This document shows, piece after piece, positions 1-11,968 of a stretch of DNA of 64,000 nucleotides. Origin of the DNA: Avena insularis. Lineage: Eukaryota > Streptophyta > Magnoliopsida > Poales > Poaceae. The DNA is taken from contig CM042685.1 in the NCBI GenBank assembly GCA_023614405.1, forward strand, positions 184,980,257 through 185,044,256. Direction: 5' to 3'. Each line of letters starts with the position of its first letter. Positions within the stretch are counted from its first letter, which is position 1. Under the pieces are notes generated by a model. That model searched no databases. It was not told the origin of the DNA and was given only the letters and a program-made list of their open reading frames with translations. Position numbers and translations under genes: made by a program.

Positions 1-296
1 TGAGATCCTCGACAATATCATATGGGTCTGAATTCTCAAACCTTTTACGAGCTCGATTCTAAGCCATGCAAGATAGCACCTGAACCGTGAGTCTTGAGTC
101 TTCGAGTGAGGTAAACATTCTTTACTTCATAGGGCATCATTTGCGGGTGGGTCACCAATGATTGCATCCAGCACATAGGTAAAATTACCAGCTGTGAAGA
201 CAATCCTCAAATTGCTGAACCAATCCATGAAGTTGCTTCCATTGTTTTCAACTTTTCTTTTCTCCGGAGCATTAAAATTGATGGTAGGGCTGCCAT
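1..296 (-). pseudogene. gag, N-terminal start of Angela copy 1 (partial)
   Basis: The minus strand from 296 begins MAAPTINFN, the same start as the gag of Angela copy 3 at 26180. The frame is quickly broken by small indels relative to copy 3, and the window edge cuts off the rest. In a working element gag would form the capsid shell around the RNA. Here only the first roughly 100 codons are represented, and they are not continuously open. Confidence 0.6.
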
Positions 297-1469
297 TGAT
301 CTACAACATATTTGCAATAGTTTAGACTAAGTTTATGATAAATTGAGTTCAAATTAATAAGAAAATTAATCTAGGTGAACTCCACTCAAAACAATATCCC
401 TCACATTGTTTTAGTGATCACGAACCAAATCCACCACATCAACACCGATCATCACGAGAGTTGATATAGTTTCAATGGCGAACAATCGACATGTTCATCA
501 TATCTACTATATGATTCATGCTTTACCTTTTGGTGATCCGTGTTCCGAGACCATGTCTGTACATGCTAGGCTCGTCAAGATCAAACCTTAGTTTCCGCAT
601 GAGCAAATCTGGCTTGCTCACGTTGTATGCACTTGCAGAATCTAACACACCCGATCATCACGTGGTGCTTCGAAACAACAAGCTTTAGCAACGGTGCTAA
701 CTAAGGGTGAACACTTTTTGACTTGAAATTCATGTGCATGAGGGATCATCTTATAATGCTACCGTCGTCTACTAAGAAATACAAGATGCATAAAGGATTA
801 ACATCACATGCAATTCATAATATGTGATATGATATGGCCTTTCTTCTTTGTGCTTCCGATCTCCATCTTCAAGCACGAACATGATCTCCATCATCACCGG
901 CATTGCATCAAGGTCAATGAAGCTTCTTCATGGTTGTCGTCCACCGGCTTCAACTATTACAACTACTTTGAATAGACACGCGGGTCTTAACATAAATTAA
1001 AGACAACCATATGGCTCCTGCCGGTTGCCAACTTACAATAAGGCACATTGCATACATCAAATATAATCACAATCATGGCCATATCACATCACTGCACACC
1101 CCTGCAAAACAAAGTTAGACGCCTCTACTTTCTTTGCATGTTTTACGTGGTTTGAGGCTTTCAATAAGTGTCGTTCTAACTTACAAACATGAACCACAAC
1201 ATTGATACTAGTATTGTTAATCACCCGTTGTAAATTGGATCTTAACTATGCTAGGAGAAACAGGCACCCGCAAAGCCACTTATGCAATACAAGTTGCATG
1301 TCAAGCGTGGAGCAAGTCTCATGAACGATGTCATGTAAGGTTAGCCCGGGCCACTTCATCCCAACATCTCGCAAGATGCAAAGTACACAAGAAGAAATCG
1401 ACAATAAAAGCATCAACGCCCACAATGACCATTGTGTTCTACTCGTGCAACAGATCTACATATAGACCT

Positions 1470-1482
1470 GGCTCTGATACCA
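1470..1482 (-). other. Primer binding site, tRNA-Met type (Angela copy 1)
   Basis: The minus strand reads TGGTATCAGAGCC one base after the LTR end, the usual plant Copia primer site complementary to initiator tRNA-Met. The same site is degraded in copies 2 and 3. Confidence 0.85.
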
Positions 1483-1483
1483 C

Positions 1484-3395
1484 TGTAGGGTTTCGTAGCA
1501 TGGAAAACAAAAAATTTCTACCGCATACAAACAAACAAGCCAAGATCTATCTACTAGATTGTAGCAACGAGTCGATAGAATAACTCACCCTCGAAGATTC
1601 CAAAGTGTTTAACGAGAGCGGATTCTCGTGGGTGATGTAGTCGTACTCTTCCCGATCTCAAGATCGCGTGAAGCGATCCTTCGGCGCTGCGTTCGGTGGC
1701 GCTCCTTGATCGGTCTGCGTTAAATTTTCGTGAAGATCTTCCTCTCCCTTGTTCCAGCAGGCAGCGGAGGTTGTAGCACTCTCCTCGCGATTCCGGTAGC
1801 ACAACGGCGTGGTACCGGAAGTAGAGGGGAGATCTCGCAGGGCTTCGCCTTAAGCCGGAGCGAGTATGGTGGAGTATGAGAGAGTCCCTCGATGATCTAG
1901 GGTTTAGACACGTCGAGGAGGGGCAAGCCGGCGGATAGGGTTTAGCTAGGCGGCAGCGGCGGTTTGCCCTAGGGCCGGCGGCGGCTATGGAGGCGGCGGC
2001 TTGGGGCTAGGGTTTGGAGGAGAGGATCTTGTGTGTCTCTAGGAGGGAGCCCTGCCCCTCCTTATATAGGTGGAGGGGTCGGCCGGCCAAGGGGAGGGAG
2101 AGGAGTCCCTCCCCAACTCGTCTTGGGTGGTGCGCCGGCGGTGGGGAGGAGGGACTCCTCCCCAACTCGGTTTCCTCCTCTTTTCCTCTTTCCAAAATTA
2201 GCCGTTTGACTTTCAAACTAGCCGTTTGACTTTTCATACTAGGATTTGAATTAATCCTTTATTTGGTTCAGCGATGACACTTAGTACATGATGCAATCAT
2301 ACCAACTTGATATAACACATTCATGTACCCTTCCCTCGGTCTGGGACATTGGAACCTTCTAGAACATTCTGATGAAAACACGGAACCATTCTCCAACTCC
2401 AGCAGGACTTTCCTTATATGAATCTTATTCTTCGGACCATTCCGGATCTCCTCGTGATATCCCGAATCCCATTCGAGACTCCGAACAACATTCGGTCTCT
2501 TTCTCATCATTCCATAACTACTCAAAAAAAAACGTCGAATCCTTAAGTGTGTCTCCCTACGGTTCGTGAATTATGCAGACATGATCGAGACACTTCTCCG
2601 AATAATAACCAATAGAGGAATCTGGAAATTCATATGGCTCCCACATATTTCTACGATTACTTTGCGATCGAATGAACCACTTACATACGATATCAATTTC
2701 CCTTTGTCTCACGATAGTTTACTTATCCAAGGTTATGATCGTCGGTATCTCTGCATACCTAGTTCAACCTTATTCTTGATAAATACTCTTTTCTCGTTCC
2801 GTGATATGTGATCCCTTGTGAGCCGGTCACATGCTTGCAAGCTAATTGGATGACATTCCACCGAGAGGGCCAGTATATCTATCCGTCATATGGATGGACA
2901 AATCCCTCTTGATCCATGTGTTTCAACCAATACTTTCCGAACACTCAATGCCACCTTTATAGCCACCCGATTCTGGTGTGGTGTTTGATGTCATCAAAGC
3001 ATCCATCCGGTAAAGGTGATATGCATGATCTCATGGTCGAAGGAATTAGATTACTATGTATCAGAAAGCATATAGAAATTGAACTATTAAAATGACTTGA
3101 TCTTTATGCTACGCTTATCTACAGTAGTATGTCCACCATATCATTCTCCTAATGATATGATCTTGTTGTTAATAACATCTCAATGTTCATGATAGGGAAA
3201 ACACAATCATCTATTAACCAACAAGCTAGTATTATATAGAGGCTTTACTAGGGACTCTTATTTTAGTCTACAAATCACACAAGTATTAATGTTTCCTTGT
3301 TAATACTATTATAGCATGAATGTAAACATTTATCATAAACACAAAGATATAATAATAACTATATTTATTATTGCCTCTAGGGCATATCTCCAACA
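1484..3395 (-). repeat. 5' LTR of Angela copy 1
   Basis: A 1912-bp LTR. On the minus strand it starts TGTTGGAGATATGCCC at 3395 and ends with CCCTACA at 1484. A TATATAAGG-type box, seen on the plus strand as CCTTATATAGG near 2059-2070, is the probable U3 promoter. It matches the copy 3 LTRs closely apart from scattered small indels. Short open frames inside it are not genes. Confidence 0.9.
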
Positions 3396-3485
3396 AAGTC
3401 CACCTTCAAGTTATCATCCGAACCCCCTCCAGTATTAAGTTGCAAGCAATAGACAACTGTTTTAAGCAAAGTGTGTAAGGTAAAC
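3396..3485 (-). repeat. Gypsy LTR fragment (family C/D), left piece
   Basis: The reverse complement matches 59063-59152 of the LTR of Gypsy element D (the stretch from TTTACCTTACACACTTTGC to AAGGTGGACTT). The sequence continues at 10357 after Angela copy 2, so this was one LTR before that insertion. Angela copy 1 interrupts its other side. Confidence 0.85.
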
Positions 3486-4425
3486 TGTTGGAGATATGCC
3501 CAAGAGGCAATAATAAAGTAGGTTATTATCATATCTTCACACTTATGATAAATGTTTACATTCATGCTATAATATACCGTGAATGCTGAACTTGAGTCCT
3601 AGAATAAGAACATATAGTTGATTTGATTGAGTTGAGAATGGATCAGGGATCTCATGAGGCGATTCTAGAAGGTCTCGAAGAAGAGAAAAGCCATGAATGT
3701 CATTATATTGGAATGATTGCATCATTGTTCTTGCTGTCCAAAATAAAGGTTTATTTAAATCCTAAATTGAAATCAAGCGGCTAGTTAGTCAACAGTCTGA
3801 GAAGTGAGAAAAGAGGAGGAGTGGCTTGAGTTGGAGGGAGTCCTCCCAGTGGCGCCCCAGCCGAGTTGAGGAGGACTCCACTCCTCCAGCCACCTGGGGA
3901 GGCACCTCCTGAGTTCTGTCCTCTAATCTAAACCTAGATCTAGACCCGGTTTAGAGCTATTCGGTTTAGAGCCTTCTAATTGGTTTAGAGCCTTCTAATT
4001 GGTGTGTCTAATTACTAGACCACTAATGGCCTCTCATAAGCTCCACCATACTACTTGCCGGCTTAGGCGAAGCCTGGGATCTCCCTCTACCTCGGTACCT
4101 TGGTTGTCTTCTTAGGAATCGCGAGAGAGTGCTACAACCTCCTGCCTTTCTTGGAACAAGGGAGAGGAAGGTCTTCGTCAATACCGAGCGATGTGACCCA
4201 TTGCGGGAGGCGCTGCTGGGCATTGGGCGCTGGAAGGATCGTCTGCGATCTTGAGATCGGAAAGAATGCGACTACATCACCCACGAGAATCTGCTCTCGT
4301 TAACGCTTTGGAATCTTGAGGGTGAGTTCCACTATCGACTCGTTGCTACAATCTAGTAGATAGATCTTGGCTTGTTTGTTTGTATGCGATAGAAAATTTT
4401 GTTTTCCATGCTACGAACCCCTACG
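3486..4425 (+). repeat. 5' LTR of Angela copy 2, internally deleted
   Basis: It begins TGTTGGAGATATGCCC and ends CCCCTACG (normally CCCTACA). It follows the 3' LTR to about 3575, then has about 80 bp that I cannot align, and rejoins near 3660 (CGATTCTAGAAGGTC against CATTCTAGAAGGTC at 9523). About 0.9 kb present in the 3' LTR is missing, which accounts for its 940-bp length. Confidence 0.88.
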
Positions 4426-7400
4426 ATGTGTCGAGCCGTGTCTATATGTAGATCTGTTGCAGGTAGAACACAATAGTCATTATGGGCATTGATGCTTTTA
4501 TTGTAGATTGCTTTTGTGTACTTTGCATCTTACGGTATGTTGGGATGAAGCTAACCTTACATGACATCGTTCATGAGACTTGCTCCATATTGCATAAGTG
4601 GCTTTTCAACATGATTATATGCTAAGAAAGTGAAAGTAACCATATTAATTAGAAATTATAAACTCAATTTATCATAAATCAAAGTGAATTTGCATAGTTA
4701 TTTGTAGTCATTGGCATCCGTTACCTTAGCTTAGTTATAATTGAGATGATAGAACTATAGAACTCGTTGGTTAATTCACAGCTGGTATCGTATTGTTTTG
4801 AAGTGTTAATCTAAAGTTTAAAGTCCTATTGCAAACTTTTAGTAAGTTCCAGTCACTCCATGAAGTTTAATAATTGGTATTAAAACAAGTGACAATTCAA
4901 AGTGTTAGTGTTTGAGTATCATGTTTGTATCCATGATTCTTGATATTCAAAGGATTGTCTTAATATCAAGGTTATCTAGGATCTGAAAGAGTTGTTTGAA
5001 ACCATGATGTGGAAGATCTTGTGATATCTGAAGCGAAGTTTTGGTTACAACATGATAGAGTATAATATGGCAAAAGTCATGTTCTCATATTTTGATGAGA
5101 ATTTACAAAGGTTGGAGACACTTGTTGTCCTAATCCTCAAAAGGTTTTGGATAGCAACATTATACTCATAATTCATCGTTACAAGCTAAAAGTAGTTTGA
5201 TCATGGATAAATCCATGATGAGGTGAATATTTGATGTAGGTAAAATGTTTACTACACCAAGAGATTACTAAAGAAAGGAATTTGAAAGAACACCAAATAT
5301 TTGATAATGGTGATCTACTTCAAAGTGCAAGTTCAAAGACATTGGTATTTAACTATACACGCTTTGGACTATGTGTCATAAGTATGACTCCACTATTGAT
5401 GTTGATAGATTCTTTCAAACAGAAAGGAAATCTTGAAGAGAATCTCATAAGTATATGGCAGAAAAGAAAAGACTAGAATTGTTCGGTTTGAGTATATAGA
5501 TGATACGTGTTATGGCTATATTCTTTGCTTATTAAACAATGTGGTTCTTAAGTATTTGATACTGAATTTGTTGGTGTGAATCATCATACGAAACAACACA
5601 ATTCATGAACTACAATGGCCTAAGTAATTAGCAAAAGAATAGGTGATGATGTTCATCGAGAACAAATAAAGGGTTATTTTCTTGCTCGTTAAACATCAAC
5701 GCTTGCCTTCAAGATTTGTTTTATCAGGTATTATGAGAACAAAAGGGTTGTTCAAATAATTGCCGTAATCCATAAAAGATGGATGATTCACAAATCTCGT
5801 TGGAGAAATCACATCCATAAAACTAGTGCTAAAATTGTCGAAAGACAAATTGATTGAAAGATCACTTAGGAAGTGACATCGCCGTTTAAATTATATTGGA
5901 AAGAAAACATGAAGAAACTCCATGTGGATGGAATTTTGGAGTCTTTTGATTTTGATCAAATGACGTTTGTGAAACTTTCCTAGAGATAATTAAAACATCG
6001 TTCATAGGCCAAAAGGGAACGAATAACTAGCTTATTGGAACTTGTGCATATTGTTGTACGAACTCCATTATGTGTAGTCAAAAGCGATGGATTTCAACTT
6101 CATATGCTTTCTCCGAAAATTTGAGTGAATATATGAATATTTACTTAATAAGGATGAAGCGTGAAATATTTGAAAAGTTCAAAAGATTTTCAAGATGAAG
6201 TGCGAAATCATTGTAACAAGAATATAAATAGTTTATGATAAGATCATAAAGGAAGATATTTAAGTTACAAGTTTAGCATAAAACCTAAGATTTAAGGAAT
6301 CGTTCCGTGGATTTGCATTTCCCGAAACACAATAACAGTATGGGCGTTAAGATATGTAATTGAACCTTGTTTGACATGGTAAGATCGAAGGTATAATTCA
6401 TAAAACTGCTATTATATTTTAAAGATTAAAAGCTTTAGAGACTACCGTTTTCCACTAAAAGAGCTCCATCATAATCCGCTGAAATGACACCATATAAAGT
6501 TATGGTTTGGGATAAAACCCAAGTAGTCCTTTCTTAAACATTGGTATGCTATGCATAAGAAAGATGTTTACAACCAAAGTCGGATAAACCTGTCTTTGTA
6601 TTACTGTTAAGTATTCCTCCATAAAACACCGAAGACAAAAGTGTTTGTCGCTTAGAACGTCAAGTTTCTTTGAGAAGGAATTTTTTGAAAAGTTAAGTGG
6701 GAGGACAATAGAACTTTGATAAGGTTAAAGAACCTTAGCTATATGTGCAAAGTTACGCTTAGAAAAGTGTTAGGAGGCGCAACAATGCTCATGGCTCACG
6801 TGCCTCAAAAGGTGTGGTCACGGAGGTCTAAGTTTCTATTGACACAAGTAGGTCGGAGGAACAATCAAATACCAAGATTTGAGGGTTGAATCATTATTTG
6901 AGAATCATGAACCTACTACATGCAAAGAAGCAATGATGGGCCCTGACTCCGTCAAATGGCTTGAAGCCATATAATCCGTGATAGTTCCATACACGAGAAA
7001 TCAAGTTTTGAACTTGAAGGACCCTCGAAAAAGGTGTAAGACCTTGCAGTTGTGTTTGGATCTATAAAGAAGTAGACATAGATGTTTCACATCTATGAAA
7101 TAGTCGACGTGTTGGGAAAGAGTTCACAACAATGTTCAAAGGTTGTATATGACAAGATTTGATCTTTCATAGCGATTTTTAGTCTAGACGGATTAATGTA
7201 GCAACCACTACATATAATTTGTTATGTGGTAGTAGAATAAACAAAACAAGTTCTTCTAATAGAATGGTTACCTAGGACGTGTGCATGACACGGTCCAAAG
7301 GGTTTTGTTAATTCAAAGGATGCTAAAGCATATGCAAACTTCAATGGTTGAAGTAAGCATAGCGGAGTTGGAATCTTCACTATGATGAAACTGTTAAAAG

Positions 7401-8481
7401 AGTTTAATTTCATCGGAGACAATGAAGATGCTTGCATTTGCAAGAAATTAAGTGGGAGCGCTAAGACATGTTTCTAATACATTATGTGGAAGACATATTG
7501 TTGATTGGAAATAATGTATCTTTTATTAACACATATTAAGAATTTCATCCCGATGAAAAACTTAGGCAAAGCCCAAATATTTGGCATCAATAGATGCTAA
7601 TATGGTTGTGCCAAAAGTACATAGACAAGATATTGAATGAGTTCAATATAGAAACTACAAGAAAGGTTCTTGTGCATACGAGAAAGGATTGAATAAATTC
7701 AATATTGATGATATATTCAAGTGTATTGGCACTTGGTAAGTGAAACAAAGATTCAAGTATAGATTGATACTTGATGTATGAAATCACAAAGAGTGTTTAT
7801 ATCAATCATCTTGTGATATGTACAAATCGGATATGTCCTATGCTCTAAATGTTGTGAGCATATACGAATGATTTGTAAGATGATCATTGGACAATAGTAA
7901 GGATATTCTTATGATCTTTTGGAAGAACTAAGAGTATATTATTTGTAGAAGTGACAAATAGATGGTTAAGTTCATTGTAAAAGTACTACATTGATACTAG
8001 CTTTGTCACAAAGTACAAATTTAGTTTATCTCAAATCTAAACTAAGGGTGGCACAATATAATGGAAAGTGAGTTCCATAATGGATTTGGATGAGTTCCAA
8101 AGTTAAGACATTGTGACAGATACTACAACAAAAGGCTAAGTATATGACTGCTATTATAGCAGCAAAGAGGGCATTTGTGTCAAGTAGTTTGTTATCAAAC
8201 TAGGTGTAGTTCACTGGGGATAATACTATGAAGATATATTGCGACAATATTGTCAACATGTTTTAACCCCAAAGAACTAAAGGTCACACCAAAAGACCAA
8301 ATTTATACAAAGCCATCTCATTAGAGAATGAGTGATGCATAGAGCGCATAAAGACATGCAATTACACGGACACGGAAGTGTCGATCCAGGAGATCGATTG
8401 ACCACTAGCAATCGTGTACATACAACACGGAAAGCCATAGGTGTTGAATACACAAAGGTTTGAAACTAGATTATTGACTCT
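4426..8481 (+). pseudogene. Angela copy 2 gag-pol remnant
   Basis: No long reading frame survives. Recognisable traces in pol order are: a gag-pre-integrase remnant near 5905-5960 (KLHVDGILESFDFD), an integrase stretch near 6165-6230 (EIFEKFK-like), reverse transcriptase traces near 7050-7210, a match to the IYRDRS segment near 7615, and the RNase H motif IYCDN near 8237. All are separated by frameshifts and stops. The order fits Copia (integrase before reverse transcriptase). This is dead sequence, clearly more decayed than copy 3. Confidence 0.7.
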
Positions 8482-8497
8482 AGTGCAAGTGGGAGAC
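8482..8497 (+). other. Polypurine tract of Angela copy 2
   Basis: AGTGCAAGTGGGAGAC directly precedes the 3' LTR start (TGTTGG at 8498). This is the plus-strand priming site. The same motif lies in reverse orientation at 22220-22235 of copy 3. Confidence 0.8.
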
Positions 8498-10356
8498 TGT
8501 TGGAGATATGCCCAAGAGGCAATAATAAAGTAGGTTATTATCATATCTTCACACTTATGATAAATGTTTACATTCATGCTATAATAGTATTAACAAGGAA
8601 ACCATTAATACTTGTGTGATTTGTAAACTTAATTTGAAGTCCCTAGTATAGCCTCTATACTTCACTAGCTTGTTGGTTGATTGATGATTGAGGTTTCCAT
8701 ATCATGAACATTGAGATGTTATCAACAACAAGATCATATCGTTAGGAGAATGATATGGTGGACATACTCCTATAGATAAGCGTAGCATAAAGATCAAGTC
8801 ATTTCAATAGTTCAATTGCTATATGCTTTACGATACATAGTAACCTAATTCCTTGACCATGAGATCATGCATATTGCCTTTACTGGATGGATGCTTTGAT
8901 GTCATCAAACACCACACCGTAATGTGAGGTGGCTATAAAGGTGGCATTGAGTGTTGGAAAGTATTGGTTGAAACACATGGATCAGAGTGGGATTTGTCCA
9001 TCCACATGACGGATAGATATTCTCTGGGCCCTCTCGGTGAAATGTCATCCAATTAGCTTGCAAGCATGTGACTTGGTCACAAGGGATCACATATCAGGGA
9101 ACGAGAAAATAGTACTTATCGATGTGAGGATGAACTAGGTATGCGGAGATACCAGCGATCATAACCTCGGATAAGTAACATATCGTGAGACAAAGGGAAA
9201 TTGGTATCGTATGTAAGTGGTTCATTCGATCATAAGTAATCGTAGAAATATGTAGAGCCATATGAATTTCCAGATTCCTCTATTGGTTATTGTTAGAAGT
9301 GTCTCGATCATGTCCGCATAATTCACGAACCGTAGGGAGACACACTTAAGGATTGACGTTGTTTGAGTAGTTATGGTATTATGAGAAAGAGACCGAATGT
9401 TGTTGGTCTCGGATGGGATCCGGGATATCACGAGGTGATCCGGAATGGTCCGAGAATAAGATTCATATAAGGAAAGTCCCATTTTGGAGTTGGGGAATGG
9501 TTCCGTGTTTTCATGGGAACATTCTAGAAGGTCCCGGAATGTCGGCACTCGGAGGGAAGGGTACATGAATGTGTCATTACATATTGGAATGATTGCATCA
9601 TGTACTAGGTGTTCTTGCTGTCCAAAATAAAGGGTTTATTTAAATCCTAAATTGAAAAGTCAAGCGGCTAGTTTGAAAGTCAAAGCAATTTTGGGAAGTG
9701 GGAAAAGGAGGAGGTGAAGCCGAGTTGGAGAGAGTCCTCCCAAGCGGCGCCCACCCAAGCCGAGTTGGGAGGGACTCCTCCTCTCCCTTGGCCGGCCAGC
9801 CCCTCCCACCTATATAAGGAGGCAGGGCTCCCTCCTAGCACACACAAGTTCCTATCCTCTAATCTAAACCCTAGATCTAGACCCGGTTTAGAGCTATTCG
9901 TTTAGAGCCTTCTAATTGGTTTAGAGCCTTCTAATTGGTGTGTCTAATTACTAGACCACTAATAGCCTCTCTCATAAGCTCCACCATACTACTTTTGGCT
10001 TAAGCGAAGCCTCGGGATCTCCCTCTACCTCCCACTGCCACGCCGTTGTCTTTGCAGGAATCGCGAGAAGTCTGCTACAACCTCTGCTGGAACAAGGAGA
10101 GGAAGGTCTTCGTCAGTACCGAGCGTGTGACCGACTGCGGGGCGCTGCTGGGCGTGGCGCTGGAAGGATCGTCTCGCGATCTTGAGATCGGAAAGAATGC
10201 GACTACATCACCCGAGAATCTGCTCTCGTTAACCGCTTTGGAATCTTCGAGGGTGAGTTCCACTATCGACTCGTTGCTACAATCTAGTAGATAGATCTTG
10301 GCTTGTTTGTTTGTATGCGATAGAAAATTTTGTTTTCCATGCTACGAACCCCTACA
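8498..10356 (+). repeat. 3' LTR of Angela copy 2
   Basis: A 1859-bp LTR from TGTTGGAGATATGCCC to CCCCTACA. A TATA box (CTATATAAGG) lies at 9811-9820. The last base is followed directly by the TAAAC target duplication. Open frames inside it, such as a 114-codon minus-strand one at 9222-9566, are chance frames. Confidence 0.92.
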
Positions 10357-10756
10357 TAAACACTCCACTTGTTCCATGAAAAAGAGACCATTGTTTTCTC
10401 CCTAGTAGCAACAACACATCTACAACCGAAGAGATTTTTGTCACTTCTCTTGGAAACTAGAGGCATGAACCCACTATCGAGCATAAATACTCCCTCTTGG
10501 AGTCACTAGCAACTACTTGGCCAAGATAGCTACTAACAACGGAGAGCATGCAAGATCACAAAAAACACAGACATGATAGAATCATAAAGACAAAACCATT
10601 AATCAATCTGACATAGTAATATCAATATCCATCAGATCCCCGCAAACACAACATGTATGATTACAAATAGATTAGATCTTGATCATGAACGGAGCTCAAA
10701 AGATCTATACATGAAAGAACAACGGAGGAGATACAACCATCTAGCTACTACATGGA
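10357..10756 (-). repeat. Gypsy LTR fragment (family C/D), right piece
   Basis: The reverse complement matches about 58664-59062 of the element D 5' LTR, continuing the piece at 3396-3485. It ends abruptly at ACATGGACCC (10756), where element B begins part-way inside its own LTR. The end of this LTR (TGATACG) and the start of B are both missing, so a deletion or end-joining event fused the two. Confidence 0.85.
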
Positions 10757-11851
10757 CCCAAAAATAAAAATATGGGAAAATTATATTTTCCTGGAAGACG
10801 AAGGAAGCCAGAAGGGGAGGCGTAGAAGGGCCATAGGGGGCCCACACCCCCCATAGGCGTGGGTCCCCCTAGGCCATGCCTAGGGCAGGTGTGGCCCACC
10901 TTCTCGGCCTCCGAATCTGCCCTCTCGCCTATATCTTTCTTACGAAACCCTAACATCAGGGGAGCAACCACAGAAAGATTTCTGCCGCCTCTGCGGGGCG
11001 GAAAACACCGAGAGAGAAAGATCTCTCCAGCAGACAGATTTCTGCCGGGAAAATTACTTCCCGGAGAGGGGAGATCGTCGCCATCAACGCCGTCATCAAG
11101 CTAGGCTTCATCAGGATCATCATTATCATCATCCACACCATCATATCCACCAGCACCATCATCACCACTCCATCCTGCTGTAACAATTGTGTTGGATATT
11201 TCTTTAGTTCTTAGGGGAAACTTTCCCGGTGTTAATTACTATTGTAGTTGACTACATGATACTTCACCATTTATGGGCCTAGGGGAGTGCATTGTGTATT
11301 TGGCTACTAATTGTGGGGTTGCCGGAGTGACGGAAACCTAAACCCCTGTTAGGACAGCTTTGCACAAGGGAGTGTAGGATCTCAGAGTTTAAGGCTGTGG
11401 TTAGGTTTATATCTTAATTACTTTCATGTAGTTGCGGGTGCTTGCAGGGGGTTTAATCACAAGTATGTATTAGTCCAAGTAAGGTCGGTACATTAGCATA
11501 GGTTCACCCACATAATACTTACAACACCAAAGCAGAGTACTTAGCTATTTGAAGCGAAAGCACTTGACAGAATTCCCATGTGTCCTCGAGAACGTTTGGT
11601 CCTTATAAGTATTTCCACCGGCTTGTCATTTGCTAAGAAAGGATTGTGTCACTTGCTGCATTTGTTTGTTGTCTTTGTACTTGCTCTTTGTTTTGTTGCT
11701 TTATCAGAAAACCCCTAAAAATATGTTTGCTAAGTATTTACAGAGATTTCCTGCTCCATACCACTAGTCAACACCTTCTGCTCCTCGTTGGGATCAACAC
11801 TCCTATTTATCGAAAGTACTGCGATACAACCCCTATACTTTTGGGTCATCA
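10757..11851 (+). repeat. 5' LTR of Gypsy B (truncated and internally deleted)
   Basis: It matches the 3' LTR from about 17497 onward, so the first 200 bp or so are missing. A second gap of about 230 bp lies at about 11251, where TTGTAGTTGA joins CTACATGATAC; the 3' LTR has 17975-18205 there. It ends GGGTCATCA. A probable TATA box (CGCCTATATC) lies near 10927. Confidence 0.85.
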
Positions 11852-11862
11852 AGACTATTTTT

Positions 11863-11880
11863 TGGCGCCGTTGCCGGGGA
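11863..11880 (+). other. Primer binding site, tRNA-Asp type (Gypsy B)
   Basis: TGGCGCCGTTGCCGGGGA lies 11 bases after the LTR end. It is the primer sequence used by many plant Gypsy elements of the Athila/Tat type, complementary to the 3' end of tRNA-Asp. Confidence 0.8.
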
Positions 11881-11968
11881 GTGAAGCGCTATTGAAGAGT
11901 GGAACTGGTAAAGGAAACTTCTATTGTGAGTATTTCTTTTTGTTTCTGTTTGTTGCTTTGTTTCCAAT

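Larger units (their letters stand above)
1..3395 (-). mobile_element. Angela/BARE1-type Copia retrotransposon, copy 1 (partial, runs off the left edge)
   Basis: A minus-strand Copia element of which only the 5' LTR and the first part of the internal region lie in the window. The LTR occupies 1484-3395 and is followed, reading leftward, by a perfect tRNA-Met primer site at 1470-1482. A gag start codon sits at 296 on the minus strand. Positions 1-1483 are near-identical to 25889-27360 of copy 3. The Angela/BARE/WIS assignment rests on the LTR termini (TGTTGGAGATATGCCC and CCCTACA). The element sits inside a family C/D Gypsy LTR, which resumes at 3396. Its pol region and 3' LTR would lie left of the window, so its target duplication cannot be tested. 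Confidence 0.9.
3486..10356 (+). mobile_element. Angela/BARE1-type Copia retrotransposon, copy 2 (complete but decayed)
   Basis: A 6.9-kb plus-strand Copia element bounded by TGTTGGAG and CCCTACA and flanked by an exact 5-bp target duplication TAAAC (3481-3485 and 10357-10361). It inserted into a family C/D Gypsy LTR. Its LTRs differ greatly in length (940 and 1859 bp) because the 5' copy has a large internal deletion. The internal region holds only scattered remnants of the polyprotein. The primer site after 4425 is degraded and the polypurine tract at 8482-8497 is intact. The exact target duplication shows that both ends belong to one insertion. Confidence 0.92.

Noticed and set aside
1470..1482. 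tRNA-like sequences next to LTRs (also 11863, 29671, 59662)
   Set aside because: These are only 12-20 base primer sites complementary to tRNA 3' ends. No cloverleaf surrounds them, so they are not tRNA genes.
9222..9566. 114-codon minus-strand frame
   Set aside because: It lies wholly inside the Angela copy 2 LTR, with equivalent fragments in every other Angela LTR (2372, 21152, 28210). LTR sequence, not a gene.
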